Shown: in pieces, positions 26,580 through 35,044 of the stretch | Numbering within the stretch: the first letter of the stretch is position 1 | Layout of the letters: every line of letters begins with the position of its first letter | NCBI RefSeq assembly: GCF_050632395.1 | Contig: NZ_CP192600.1 | Coordinates: 248,001 to 312,000, forward strand | From: JAUYQR01 sp050632395 | Lineage (GTDB): Bacteria > Pseudomonadota > Alphaproteobacteria > Rhodobacterales > Rhodobacteraceae | Reading direction: 5' to 3' | DNA: 64,000 nt | Notes under the pieces: generated by a model | Databases searched by the model: none | What the model saw: the letters and a program-made list of their open reading frames with translations, nothing else | What the model was told of the DNA's origin: nothing | Position numbers and translations under genes: made by a program

Positions 26580-27700
26580 CGGTCAAGCCTTGCCGACCGC
26601 ACCAGATCTTCGTTGATCTGGATGCCCAAGCCGGGTCCTTCTGGCAGGTTGATCCAGCCATCAGTGTGCCAGACGGGTTTATCCACCAGATCAGCCTGCG
26701 CCGGACCGTAGACGGGTTGCAGTTCCAGTTCCTTGCACGCTGGGCAGGCGAAGCTGAGCGCCTGGCTGGCGGCAGAGACAATGGCGGTGGAAAAGTTGTG
26801 GGCGTTGGCCTGCCTGCGATGTGCGTGGCAGACTTCGGCAGCCTTCAGAAATCCGGTGATGCCTTCGATGCGGCCGGGGTCGAGGCCGATGACATCGACG
26901 GTGCCAGAGGTCACGATCTGCTCCACCCCCCTGTGGTTCCACTCCTTCTCGCCATAGGCGATCTTCAGCGAAGTCGCGGCGCGCAGGGCATTGTAGCCTT
27001 CGGGGTCATGGTCGCCCAGCGGTTCTTCCAGCCAGTGGACGCGGTAGTCCTCGAAGGCCTGGGCGCGCTGGATTGCGGTGGGCACGTCCCAGAAATTCTT
27101 GATGCCAAGGTCGATCATCAGGCGCTTGTCGCCGATTGCCCCGCGGACGGTCTTCACAAATTCCACATCGCGGTCGTGGTCAAACCCCAGATGAGCGTCC
27201 CCGCGTTTGCCGAAGCCAACCTTCACGCCCTGCATCCCGCCAGACAGATAGCTCTGAATGTCGTCGGCCATTGCAGGAATCGAGGCCTTGGTGCCGTGGA
27301 TCGAGGCGATGGCAGGCATTCTGGCGTTGGCCGGGCCGCCGAGCAGGTCGAGAAGGGAGCAGTTCAACACCTTTCCCTTCAAGTCCCAAAGCGCGATGTC
27401 GATGCCGGAAACGGCGAGCGAGGCAATGCCGGCGCCGTTGCCGTACCACCAGCTGTGTTCCTTCATCGCCAGCCAGATGGTGTGGATGTGCAGCTCGTCC
27501 TTGCCGACGACCAGTTCCGCCAACCCGTCGACCAGCGCCTTGGCGGCCCGAGACGCTTCGGGGAAGTAGGTGCAGCATTCGCCCCAGCCTACCGCCCCGT
27601 CCTCGGTGGTAATCTTCACAAGGCAGACCGACCGCAGTCGCGAATGGTCATTCGGTTCAGGGTAGGCGACCGGAATGGCTTCGACACTGCGGATGGTCAT
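26576..27700 (-). CDS. Enolase-superfamily (mandelate-racemase subgroup) sugar-acid dehydratase
   Basis: 374 residues from the ATG at 27700, one base after the stop of the FAH-family gene; a longer frame from 27751 is less likely. The capping domain has GWGECCTYFPEASR; the barrel shows the Lys pair region GVKVGFGKRG, metal ligands Asp (MIDLGIKNFW), Glu (WLEEPL) and Glu (AYGEKEW), and Asp/His catalytic pair (VIGLDPGRIEG and NAHNFST). That pattern fits acid-sugar dehydratases such as L-fuconate, L-rhamnonate or D-gluconate types. It would convert an aldonate to its 2-keto-3-deoxy derivative. Confidence 0.87.
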   Translation of the reverse strand: MTIRSVEAIPVAYPEPNDHSRLRSVCLVKITTEDGAVGWGECCTYFPEASRAAKALVDGLAELVVGKDELHIHTIWLAMKEHSWWYGNGAGIASLAVSGIDIALWDLKGKVLNCSLLDLLGGPANARMPAIASIHGTKASIPAMADDIQSYLSGGMQGVKVGFGKRGDAHLGFDHDRDVEFVKTVRGAIGDKRLMIDLGIKNFWDVPTAIQRAQAFEDYRVHWLEEPLGDHDPEGYNALRAATSLKIAYGEKEWNHRGVEQIVTSGTVDVIGLDPGRIEGITGFLKAAEVCHAHRRQANAHNFSTAIVSAASQALSFACPACKELELQPVYGPAQADLVDKPVWHTDGWINLPEGPGLGIQINEDLVRSARLDR

Positions 27701-27701
27701 G

Positions 27702-28538
27702 TCAGTCCTGCTCGCAGGTCTGGCGCTGCTGGCCGAGGCCCTCGATGCCAAGCTCGACCACGTCGCCAGCCTTTAGGTAGCGCGGCGGCTTCATGCCAAG
27801 CCCGACGCCGGGCGGCGTTCCGGTAGAGATAATGTCGCCGGGGTGCAGGGTGAAGAACTGCGACAGATAGCTGACAAGGTGCGCCACGCCGTAGACCATG
27901 GTCTTGGTCGAGCCGTTCTGCACCTTTTCGCCATTCACCGTCAGCCACATGCCAAGGTTCTGCGGATCAGCCACTTCGTCCGGCGTCACGAGCCAGGGGC
28001 CAGTCTGGCCAAAGTTGTCGCAGGATTTTCCCTTGGTCCACTGGCCGGAGCGTTCCGTCTGAAACGCGCGCTCGGAAACGTCGTTGATCACACAATACCC
28101 GGCGACATGGTTCAGCGCCTCGGCTTCCGAGACGTATTTCGCGGGCTTGCCGATGACGACGCCAAGTTCAACCTCCCAATCTGTCTTTTCGGACGTGCGG
28201 GGAATCAGGATCGGGTCGTTCGGACCACAGATCGCAGAGGTGGCCTTCATGAAGATGATCGGCTCCGGCGGGACCGTGGCGCCAGTTTCAGCGGCGTGGT
28301 CGGAGTAGTTGAGGCCGATGCAGATGAACTTCCCCGTGCCGCCGACGCAGGCGCCAAGGCGGGGGTTGCCCTGGACGACTGGAAGCGAGTTGACGTCGGT
28401 CTTTGCCAAATCGGACAGGCGCGTCAGCACATCACCAGCAATGTCGCCCACGACACCGGAGAGATCGCGGATCTGGCCCGCGGCGTCCATGATCCCGGGT
28501 TTTTCCTGGCCGCGCGGGCCGTAGCGGAGGAGCTTCAT
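27702..28538 (-). CDS. FAH-family hydrolase, candidate 2,4-diketo-3-deoxy sugar-acid hydrolase
   Basis: 278 residues. Begins MKLLRYGPRGQEKPGIMDA, the wording usual for the fumarylacetoacetate-hydrolase branch that cleaves 2,4-diketo-3-deoxy-L-fuconate or -rhamnonate into pyruvate and lactate. Metal-site residues are in the C-terminal FAH fold: WEVELGVVIGKPAKYV, INDVSERAFQ, and ISTGTPPGVGLG. Members are often labelled ureidoglycolate lyase by homology. The operon context favours the sugar-acid role. Confidence 0.86.
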   Translation of the reverse strand: MKLLRYGPRGQEKPGIMDAAGQIRDLSGVVGDIAGDVLTRLSDLAKTDVNSLPVVQGNPRLGACVGGTGKFICIGLNYSDHAAETGATVPPEPIIFMKATSAICGPNDPILIPRTSEKTDWEVELGVVIGKPAKYVSEAEALNHVAGYCVINDVSERAFQTERSGQWTKGKSCDNFGQTGPWLVTPDEVADPQNLGMWLTVNGEKVQNGSTKTMVYGVAHLVSYLSQFFTLHPGDIISTGTPPGVGLGMKPPRYLKAGDVVELGIEGLGQQRQTCEQD

Positions 28539-28553
28539 CTTCTTTCCTTCATG

Positions 28554-29510
28554 TCAGGCGGTGGAACCGGGAACAGCTTTACGAACGCCCTGCCCGGTCA
28601 GCGCACGGGTGATTTCATCGGCGACAAGGCTTTGTAACCGTTCCACCGCAACATCGGAATACCACGCGGCATGGGGACCGAGCAGAAGGTTTGGCGCGGC
28701 GCGAAGCGGATTGTCGGCGGGCAGGGGTTCGGTTTGGAACACATCCAGCGCCGCGCCCCCGATGATTCCATCTGTCAGCGCGCGGGCCAACGCAGCCTCG
28801 TCGACCAGATCGCCACGGGCGGTGTTCACCAGAACGGCGCTGGGCTTCATCTTCCGAAGGTTCACGGCGTTGATTATTCCTGTGGTTGCCGGCGTTGCTG
28901 GGGCGTGAAGGGTCAGCGCATCCGACTGTGCCAACAGCGTGGACAGATCGGTCAGCGTCAGACGGCGAAAACTGCCGGTGAAGTAGGGATCATGCGCGAG
29001 AAACTGAAAGCCGAACGGCGCCAGACGGGTAGCGACCTCTTGCGCGATGCGGCCAAACCCAAGGAATCCGACTGTGGTTTCTGCGAAACTTTTCAGCGGC
29101 TTGGCAATGCCCACTGCGGCCCAGTCACCTTTGCGGACGGAGGCGTCCAGCGCGGGAAGCTTGCGCAATAGCGCAAGGATCGAAGCGGCGGTGTGGTCTG
29201 CAACCTCGGCGGTGCAGTAATCCGGCACATAGGCCGCCTTGATCCCGTAGTCGTTCAGCGCAGGCACGTCAAAGTTGTTATAGCCCACACCGTAGCGGAT
29301 AGCGGTTCCGCCCGGCGCCATGCCCGCAATGGCGGGGCGGGTCAGGGGGGCGAATTGAACCACGGCCACGTCAGCTCCCTTGATCGCTGCGGCAACGTCA
29401 TCGGCGGTCTTGCAGGCGTGGCGCTCAAAGATCGCCCCGGCGGCGCGGGCGGCTACTTCTTCCTTGGTCACGTCGGGGAACGTGGCATCAGTAACGACGA
29501 CCCGCTTCAT
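28554..29510 (-). CDS. D-isomer-specific 2-hydroxyacid dehydrogenase
   Basis: 318 residues from the ATG at 29510, which overlaps the SDR stop as ATGA; the longer frame starting at 29606 adds low-complexity residues. NAD-binding GFLGFGRIAQEV and catalytic residues Arg in NTARGDLVDE, Glu in DVFQTEPLP and His in GPHAAW are all present. It may reduce a pathway keto acid (for instance a glyoxylate- or pyruvate-like product) or oxidise a hydroxy acid; the substrate is not evident. Confidence 0.87.
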   Translation of the reverse strand: MKRVVVTDATFPDVTKEEVAARAAGAIFERHACKTADDVAAAIKGADVAVVQFAPLTRPAIAGMAPGGTAIRYGVGYNNFDVPALNDYGIKAAYVPDYCTAEVADHTAASILALLRKLPALDASVRKGDWAAVGIAKPLKSFAETTVGFLGFGRIAQEVATRLAPFGFQFLAHDPYFTGSFRRLTLTDLSTLLAQSDALTLHAPATPATTGIINAVNLRKMKPSAVLVNTARGDLVDEAALARALTDGIIGGAALDVFQTEPLPADNPLRAAPNLLLGPHAAWYSDVAVERLQSLVADEITRALTGQGVRKAVPGSTA

Positions 29511-30262
29511 TCCAATGCCCTCAGACCGACAGACTTGCGCAGATCTGGGTTGCGTACATCGACTTCCTGTCCGGCCAGCGCATTGGCGGCGGGGGTGCAG
29601 AGCCACGCGATAGCCCTGGCGGGTTCCTCCGCAGGTGCCAGGTTTTCACGCGGAATCTTCGAGACCGGGTTGATTCCGGAGGCGCGGATCGACCCCTGCA
29701 TGTCCGTATCCACCACACCCGGCGCAAACCCGAAGACGCGGATGCCGTGTACGGCATATTCCTCGTGGATCGCGCGGGTCAGCATCGCAAGGCCGGCCTT
29801 GCCGCAGCAATAGGCGCTCCACCCTTCCATCGGGCGATGGGCCGCACCGGAGGAAAGGTTGACGATGGTGCCACCACCCCCAGCCACCATGTAGCGCATC
29901 GCGGTCTGGGTGGCATGAAAGGCGGCGATCAGGTTGGTTTCGATGTTCGCGCCCCATTCCTCGGGCGAGATGTCCAGCATCTTGCCGATCGGTCCAATAA
30001 CCCCGGCGTTGTTCACAAGAATGTCGAAGCCGTGGTCCAGCACGGTAGTCATGGCATCACGGTCAGTCATGTTGGCGTGGTGGCCAATTGCCTTGACCGG
30101 TCCAAGATCACGCTGTGCGGCTTCGATGTTGGCGGCTGTGCGGGCCGTGAAGTGGACGGTGGCGCCCAGCTCAGCCAGTGCCTTGACGGCCGCCAGCCCG
30201 ATGCCGCGATTGCCGCCGGTGACGAGGGCGGTTTTGCCTGAAAGGGTCAATCGAGGCTCCAT
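29507..30262 (-). CDS. SDR-family NAD(P)-dependent dehydrogenase
   Basis: 251 residues from the ATG at 30262; a longer frame exists upstream but has no clear features. Cofactor loop TGGNRGIG at 14-21, NNAG, catalytic NLSSGA and YCCGK (Tyr-x3-Lys). Overlaps the rhaM-like gene by 16 bases. Second SDR of the operon, which would satisfy the two oxidation steps of a non-phosphorylative deoxy-sugar pathway together with the gene at 25815. Assignment of steps between the two is not possible from sequence. Confidence 0.85.
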   Translation of the reverse strand: MEPRLTLSGKTALVTGGNRGIGLAAVKALAELGATVHFTARTAANIEAAQRDLGPVKAIGHHANMTDRDAMTTVLDHGFDILVNNAGVIGPIGKMLDISPEEWGANIETNLIAAFHATQTAMRYMVAGGGGTIVNLSSGAAHRPMEGWSAYCCGKAGLAMLTRAIHEEYAVHGIRVFGFAPGVVDTDMQGSIRASGINPVSKIPRENLAPAEEPARAIAWLCTPAANALAGQEVDVRNPDLRKSVGLRALE

Positions 30263-30561
30263 TGCTTGGGAAGGAGAAAAGGAAAGCCGGTGCGGCTGTC
30301 GATGTCGATCTGCATGATCGGCGCCATGCTTTCCGACCATTTCGCGTTGATCGGGTCTGTTTTCAGGTAGTCGATCGTGGCTTGCAGATCGTCCGTCTCG
30401 AAATAGCCGAACAGTGTCAGACCGTGGCGGAAGATATGGTAGCTGGTTATGCCAGACCGGCGCAGCGTCGCGTCCATTTCGGGCCAAAGATCATCGTGGC
30501 GCTGCTTGTATTCGTCTTCGCAACCGGGGCGGACTCCCAGAACCCATGCGTAGGATGCCAT
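30247..30561 (-). CDS. rhaM: L-rhamnose mutarotase-family protein
   Basis: 104 residues, exactly the size of the RhaM (DUF718) family. Tyr18 and His22 in DEYKQRHDDLWPEM sit at the positions described for E. coli RhaM, and the C-terminus has DPINAKWSESMAPIM. It speeds interconversion of alpha and beta anomers of L-rhamnose, supplying the form used by the next enzyme. The start is immediately adjacent to the stop of the acetoacetate-decarboxylase-like gene. Its presence is the strongest hint that the operon handles a 6-deoxy-L-sugar. Confidence 0.9.
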   Translation of the reverse strand: MASYAWVLGVRPGCEDEYKQRHDDLWPEMDATLRRSGITSYHIFRHGLTLFGYFETDDLQATIDYLKTDPINAKWSESMAPIMQIDIDSRTGFPFLLPKQWSLD

Positions 30562-31323
30562 CTAAACCTCCGTGAGATAATCGTGCAGGACGACACCTGG
30601 CACGAGGGTGAATGTGGCACTCCAGTAAAACCCGTCCAGCATTTCAACGACTGGCAAGCGGTGCAGCGGTGCCTGCGCGTTGGGCCGAAGCTCCACCGTG
30701 CAGGGGCCACGCCAGCATTCCGTCACCTGCACTTCGGCCAGTTGGCGCGAGGTCAGCTGGCGAATCGCCGGGGTGCCGTCGATATGGTCGATAGCCTTCA
30801 GGTTCAGATTGGTGGCGAAGGGAAAGATTGCCGAAAGGTCGGCGATCTCGGCCTTTGTCTGCTTGTAAGGCATGGTCCCAGTCAGCACGTCAATTCCGTT
30901 TCTTTCAAGGCTGCCAACTATCAGATCGCCGCGAAATTCCAGCTTGGGATTGCCAAGTTTCTTCGGCTGGCCGTGCAGCTCGCGTCCGTGGGCCACGCCA
31001 ATGTCCGACGACAGGAACAGCCACGGCGAATAGGCTCCTGTTGCCTTGCCGGGAAGCGTCGCCCCGACCATAACGTTGACCTCGTGATAGGGGCCGAGCC
31101 AATCGGTATCGTTCATCTTGTAGACGTGGATCATCACCCGATCCCCGGTCGAGGCGAGCGGCTCTGGCAGCAATGCGCGGATCGCCGCCGGATCGGTGCG
31201 ATAAGTCAGCGTCAGGATTTCGGCGTTACGAAATGTGAAGGGAAATGGCGGCACCATCGGCGCGTCCAGCGGGGTGGAGAAGCCGGGCTTCAGGATATCG
31301 GCGCGGGTGGTCGGCCATTTCAT
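30562..31323 (-). CDS. Acetoacetate-decarboxylase-like protein in sugar operon
   Basis: 253 residues from the ATG at 31323, which overlaps the stop of the Gfo/Idh/MocA gene as ATGA. The acetoacetate decarboxylase signature is intact: GRELHGQPKKLGNPKL, with Lys121/Lys122 at the Schiff-base position. Family members include true decarboxylases, aldolase-dehydratases and sugar-acid lactonase-like or unknown proteins. In a cluster lacking any recognisable lactonase its role could be decarboxylation of a beta-keto acid or a lactone-related step; this is speculation. Confidence 0.83.
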   Translation of the reverse strand: MKWPTTRADILKPGFSTPLDAPMVPPFPFTFRNAEILTLTYRTDPAAIRALLPEPLASTGDRVMIHVYKMNDTDWLGPYHEVNVMVGATLPGKATGAYSPWLFLSSDIGVAHGRELHGQPKKLGNPKLEFRGDLIVGSLERNGIDVLTGTMPYKQTKAEIADLSAIFPFATNLNLKAIDHIDGTPAIRQLTSRQLAEVQVTECWRGPCTVELRPNAQAPLHRLPVVEMLDGFYWSATFTLVPGVVLHDYLTEV

Positions 31324-32366
31324 CAGACTGCCTCCGGTCTGCCAGAAGCGAAAGATCGGTACATTGCGTCCAGCGTTTCGACGGCGCGCTGGCCGATCAT
31401 GCCGGGGGCCTCGTTGCGGGCGGCCGTCCCAAGGCAGATCTGCGCCAAACGCTGGGTCGGCTCGATACACTCATAAGCACCCTGCCCCTTCGGGATATCC
31501 AGAACAGTGTCGCGGCCATCCTTTCGCCGCACCTCCATCCGCTCGCGCTCCACGTCGATCAACAGCATCCCTTCAGATCCAAAGATGCGAATGTCGACCT
31601 GATAACCGCAGTGCTTCGGCACGGTCGATGAACCCGAGACAACCGCCGTTGCGCCGGAAGCCAAGCGCAAAGTCGCCGCGTCATACCAATCGACACCTGC
31701 TGGCGACCGGCCGGCAATCGCATAGACCTCGGCTGGGGCATCATCGACCAGCGCATACATCAGGCCCAGCGCATGACTAAGCTGCCCCCAGCCATAACCG
31801 CCCGCGTTCGCTGGATCGGCCCACGTGTCCTTGCGCGGCTGGAACATGTGGTCGCGCGTCTCAACCAGCCCCTGGCCGCCGAACAGGTCTTCGGTCGGGC
31901 TGGCCATCTGGCATACAACATGCCTAACGGTGCCAATCTCTCCGGCGCGCATCAGATCGGCTGCTTGCCGGGTAAAGTCCTTGAAGTTCCAGCCGTAGGG
32001 AATCACGACCTGAAGCCCGTTTTCTGCAGCCTTCGAGACTATTTCCCGTGCCTGCACCGCGCTGGTCGCCATCGGCTTGTCGATCAGAACATGCGCGCCC
32101 GCATCAAGCGCAGCCATGGCCTGCTCGTGGTGAACCGTGTGGGGCGACACGATCACCACACCGTCAGGCTTTTCCACCGCCAGAAGCTCACGGTAGTCAG
32201 TGTAACCCTGGGCGATGCCGAACTTGTCCGTGATTTCCTTCAACGCAACGGGATCGCGGCGGTTGACGGCCACGAGGTCGACGGTCGGATCATCCAGCAG
32301 CGAAGGGATGTAGACGTGCGCACCCCACCAGCCTGCGCCAAGAACAGCTATTCTTGCCTTACGCAC
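31323..32366 (-). CDS. Gfo/Idh/MocA-family oxidoreductase
   Basis: 347 residues starting with GTG. N-terminal Rossmann fold with VLGAGWWGAHVY and HVLIDKPMATS (the conserved lysine in D/E-KP), then the alpha/beta C-terminal domain. These enzymes oxidise sugars or inositols at a CHOH group with NAD(P). It is a second candidate for the first oxidation of the transported sugar. Its last 8 bases run from the GntR gene and it is followed by the decarboxylase-like gene with a four-base overlap. Confidence 0.85.
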   Translation of the reverse strand: MRKARIAVLGAGWWGAHVYIPSLLDDPTVDLVAVNRRDPVALKEITDKFGIAQGYTDYRELLAVEKPDGVVIVSPHTVHHEQAMAALDAGAHVLIDKPMATSAVQAREIVSKAAENGLQVVIPYGWNFKDFTRQAADLMRAGEIGTVRHVVCQMASPTEDLFGGQGLVETRDHMFQPRKDTWADPANAGGYGWGQLSHALGLMYALVDDAPAEVYAIAGRSPAGVDWYDAATLRLASGATAVVSGSSTVPKHCGYQVDIRIFGSEGMLLIDVERERMEVRRKDGRDTVLDIPKGQGAYECIEPTQRLAQICLGTAARNEAPGMIGQRAVETLDAMYRSFASGRPEAV

Positions 32367-33087
32367 CTGTCACCTCCCGTAGCGCGTTGCGAACGTTGAT
32401 CATGTGCTGGCGCATCGCGCGCTGCGCACCAACCGGATCATGGGCCTGCAAGGCTGACAGGATGACCTGATGATCCTCGATCGACTGCTGGCGTATCGAT
32501 TTTCGTTTCTGAAACGCTTGTCGTCCCTGATCGCCAAGTACCTGCAGCAGCTTACCGAACCGCGAAAGGAAATCGTTGCCCGAGGCTTCAAGAATGGTCT
32601 TGTGGAACTCCACGTCGGTGTCGTGAAACACGTCTGCGTCTTCCGGGTCGGCCACTTGGGCGGCAACCAGCGTGGCCAGCCGTTCCAGCGCGGCATCGGT
32701 CAGCCGTTCCGCCGCCAGACCGGCGAGCATCGGTTCGAAGTAGATCCGTGCATCGAACAGTTCAGCCATGTTCTGCGCGTTCAAAGAGACAAAGAAGTCC
32801 ATCGGCGACAGCAGTTCTTCGGCATTCAGCGCTGTGACATAAACCCCGCCCCCATGCCGGATCTCAAGAACGCCAAGGATGGAAAGCGCCCGAAGCGCCT
32901 CGCGGACGGTGGGGCGGCTGACATCAAGCTGTTCGGCAAGGTCGCGCTCGGAAGGCAGTTTGTCCCCTGCCGCAAGATGCCCTGCCTTCACCAGATCGAG
33001 GATGCGCTGAACCACCATCTCCGAAACCGACTTCTTGCTGATCGGGTCGGCAAGCGTTGCCACAAGGCGCAGTTTCGGTTGCTTCAT
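32359..33087 (-). CDS. GntR-family (FadR/FCD) transcriptional regulator
   Basis: 242 residues. Winged helix-turn-helix with the FadR-type motif KLPSERDLAEQLDVSRPTV at about residues 41-60, then an FCD ligand-binding helical domain (LFDARIYFEPMLAGL to the C-terminus). The ligand is probably a pathway sugar acid. It is encoded inside the sugar operon, between the permeases and the catabolic genes, so it likely controls it; two candidate FadR-type operators lie in the divergent region at 37715 and 37830. Overlaps both neighbours (4 and 8 bases). Confidence 0.88.
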   Translation of the reverse strand: MKQPKLRLVATLADPISKKSVSEMVVQRILDLVKAGHLAAGDKLPSERDLAEQLDVSRPTVREALRALSILGVLEIRHGGGVYVTALNAEELLSPMDFFVSLNAQNMAELFDARIYFEPMLAGLAAERLTDAALERLATLVAAQVADPEDADVFHDTDVEFHKTILEASGNDFLSRFGKLLQVLGDQGRQAFQKRKSIRQQSIEDHQVILSALQAHDPVGAQRAMRQHMINVRNALREVTGA

Positions 33088-34049
33088 CGTGCCCTCGCCA
33101 TCATTCGGCTTCCGGTCTCGCGGATGATCGGAACCATGACCGACAAGATCAGCAACACTCCCAGCACTCCCGTCTGGATGTGTCCGGTGATGTTCTGCAA
33201 CGCCATGCCGTTTCGCATTGCCAGCACGATAAGAATCGCCAGGATTGTGCCGGACATCGTTCCTGCGCCACCAAAAATGCTGACCCCGCCAAGCAGCACC
33301 ATCGTGATCACGTCAAGCTCGAACCCACTTGCGATGTCGCCCCGAACTGCACCCACCCTTGCGGCGAACAAAAGCCCGGCAAGCGCGGAAATGACACCCG
33401 AGGCGATGAATATCTTGGCCTTCACCACCTTCACGTCCAGCCCGGAATACTCGGCAACGGCCCGGTTGGCGCCAATGAAGTAGACCTTCCTGCCAAATGC
33501 CGTCCGTTGAAGCAACAGGTAGGCAATCAGCGCCAGAACGGCAAAAACCACCATGGCGAAGGGAACCGGACCGATGAACCCGCCCTGACCCAGGCGGTCG
33601 AACCAATCGGGGAAGTCGCTTATCCCCCGGTCCTCGACCAGCACGCGGGCAAACCCCCGAAAGGCGATCATCGTGGCCAGCGTGACGACGAGCGACGGAA
33701 TGCCGAACCACACGATGAAGAATGCGTTGAACGCACCGCACAGAAACCCAATCGCCATTGCAATGGCGACAGCACCCGCGCTGGGAACCCCCGCCTGCAC
33801 CAGCCAGCCAAAGGCGCATGCCGCCAGACCCATCACCGAAGCGACCGACAGGTCAATCTCGCCGTTGATGATCACGAAGGTCATCACCAGCGCCACAATG
33901 ATCTTTTCGACCGATAGCTGGAACATGTTGATCTGGTTGCCAACGGTCAGAAACACCGCAGAATTCATGGCATTGACCAGATAGATCAGCACCAGAACTG
34001 CCAGCAGAAACCCCTCCCAACTGCCAAGCGTCGATCGCAACTGCCTCAT
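33084..34049 (-). CDS. rhaQ: Sugar ABC transporter permease (RbsC/RhaQ type)
   Basis: 321 residues with about eight to ten predicted transmembrane helices and the conserved permease signature around MSGTILAILIVLAMRNGM. Second of two tandem permeases sharing the rhamnose-type operon order binding protein, ATPase, permease, permease described for Rhizobium leguminosarum rhaSTPQ. It and its neighbour probably form a heterodimeric membrane channel. Overlaps both neighbours by four bases. The symbol follows operon order only. Confidence 0.78.
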   Translation of the reverse strand: MRQLRSTLGSWEGFLLAVLVLIYLVNAMNSAVFLTVGNQINMFQLSVEKIIVALVMTFVIINGEIDLSVASVMGLAACAFGWLVQAGVPSAGAVAIAMAIGFLCGAFNAFFIVWFGIPSLVVTLATMIAFRGFARVLVEDRGISDFPDWFDRLGQGGFIGPVPFAMVVFAVLALIAYLLLQRTAFGRKVYFIGANRAVAEYSGLDVKVVKAKIFIASGVISALAGLLFAARVGAVRGDIASGFELDVITMVLLGGVSIFGGAGTMSGTILAILIVLAMRNGMALQNITGHIQTGVLGVLLILSVMVPIIRETGSRMMARAR

Positions 34050-35044
34050 TGCTGGCCTCCATCGGTCTTTCGTTTCAGCAAGCGCCGCATCAACATGGTA
34101 TCGGCGGCGACAGCGGTCAGGATCAGCAGCCCAAGAACCGCCTCGCGCCAGAATTCACTGACCACTTCCCAGCGGACAAGCGAAGTGTCGATCACATCGA
34201 TAAGCGCCGCGCCGATCAGAACGCCCAACACGTTCCCCGATCCGCCAAAGATGTTGACGCCCCCGACAACCACTGCTCCGACCGACTTCAACTCCAGCCC
34301 CAGCCCCGCGACGACGGTGATGTTTCCAAAGCGCGACAAGAACATGAACCCGGCAAGTCCCGCCAGCGCCCCTGAGATCACGAAGGCCAGAAAGATTGTC
34401 CGCCCCGCGTTGATGCCGGCAAAGGCCGCCGCATCCGGGTTGGACCCGATCGCAAAGAACTGCCGCCCCGCGCGGAACCTCGTCAGGAAGACATGCGCCA
34501 CCAAGACGACCACGACCGATATCACCACGATCCACCGCATCTGCAACTCACCGATGCTGAAGGCGTTCTGCGTGGCAAAACTCGTCAGCCAGACCGGCAA
34601 TCTCTCCGTGGTGATCGAAGATCCATCCGAGCTTTGAACAAGGACCGACCGAAAGATCGCCAACGTCGCCAACGTCACGATGATCGACGGCAACCGGAAG
34701 CGGGCTACAAGGAACCCGTTCAGCGCCCCGAACATCGCTCCGATCAGCATGGCCAGCAACGGAACCAGCAAGGGCGGCAAGTTCGGGTAGACCATAAGGA
34801 TGCCGCCGGTGAAATAGGCGGTGCAACCCACCACTGATCCGATGGAAAGGTCGATGTTGCGCGTCAGCACAACGAAGGCCTGTCCAACCGCAATTAGCGC
34901 GATCACGGCAACCGACCCAGAAATGCGGTTGAACAGACGCGCGTTAAGGTAGCCGTCGATCTGGCTGGCAAAGAACAGCACTGTCGCGGCGAACACGCAC
35001 AGAAGGACAATGATCCGAAGCGTGCTGAGCGGGATGCGCATCAC
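34046..35044 (-). CDS. rhaP: Sugar ABC transporter permease (RbsC/RhaP type)
   Basis: 332 residues; multiple transmembrane segments including LRIIVLLCVFAATVLFFA and a C-terminal FGGSGNVLGVLIGAALI loop typical of RbsC-like permeases. First of the two permeases; likely heterodimer partner of the gene at 33084. Sits in a four-base overlap chain with ATPase upstream and permease downstream. Named by the order S-T-P-Q known from rhizobial rhamnose importers; sugar specificity is inferred. Confidence 0.78.
   Translation of the reverse strand: MMRIPLSTLRIIVLLCVFAATVLFFASQIDGYLNARLFNRISGSVAVIALIAVGQAFVVLTRNIDLSIGSVVGCTAYFTGGILMVYPNLPPLLVPLLAMLIGAMFGALNGFLVARFRLPSIIVTLATLAIFRSVLVQSSDGSSITTERLPVWLTSFATQNAFSIGELQMRWIVVISVVVVLVAHVFLTRFRAGRQFFAIGSNPDAAAFAGINAGRTIFLAFVISGALAGLAGFMFLSRFGNITVVAGLGLELKSVGAVVVGGVNIFGGSGNVLGVLIGAALIDVIDTSLVRWEVVSEFWREAVLGLLILTAVAADTMLMRRLLKRKTDGGQQ

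Noticed and set aside
26666..27826. 386-residue open frame on the plus strand opposite the dehydratase
   Set aside because: No domain and no ribosome site; antisense shadow of a high-GC gene.
30262..31476. 404-residue open frame on the plus strand opposite rhaM and decarboxylase genes
   Set aside because: Crosses three conserved genes on the other strand and lacks any recognisable motif.
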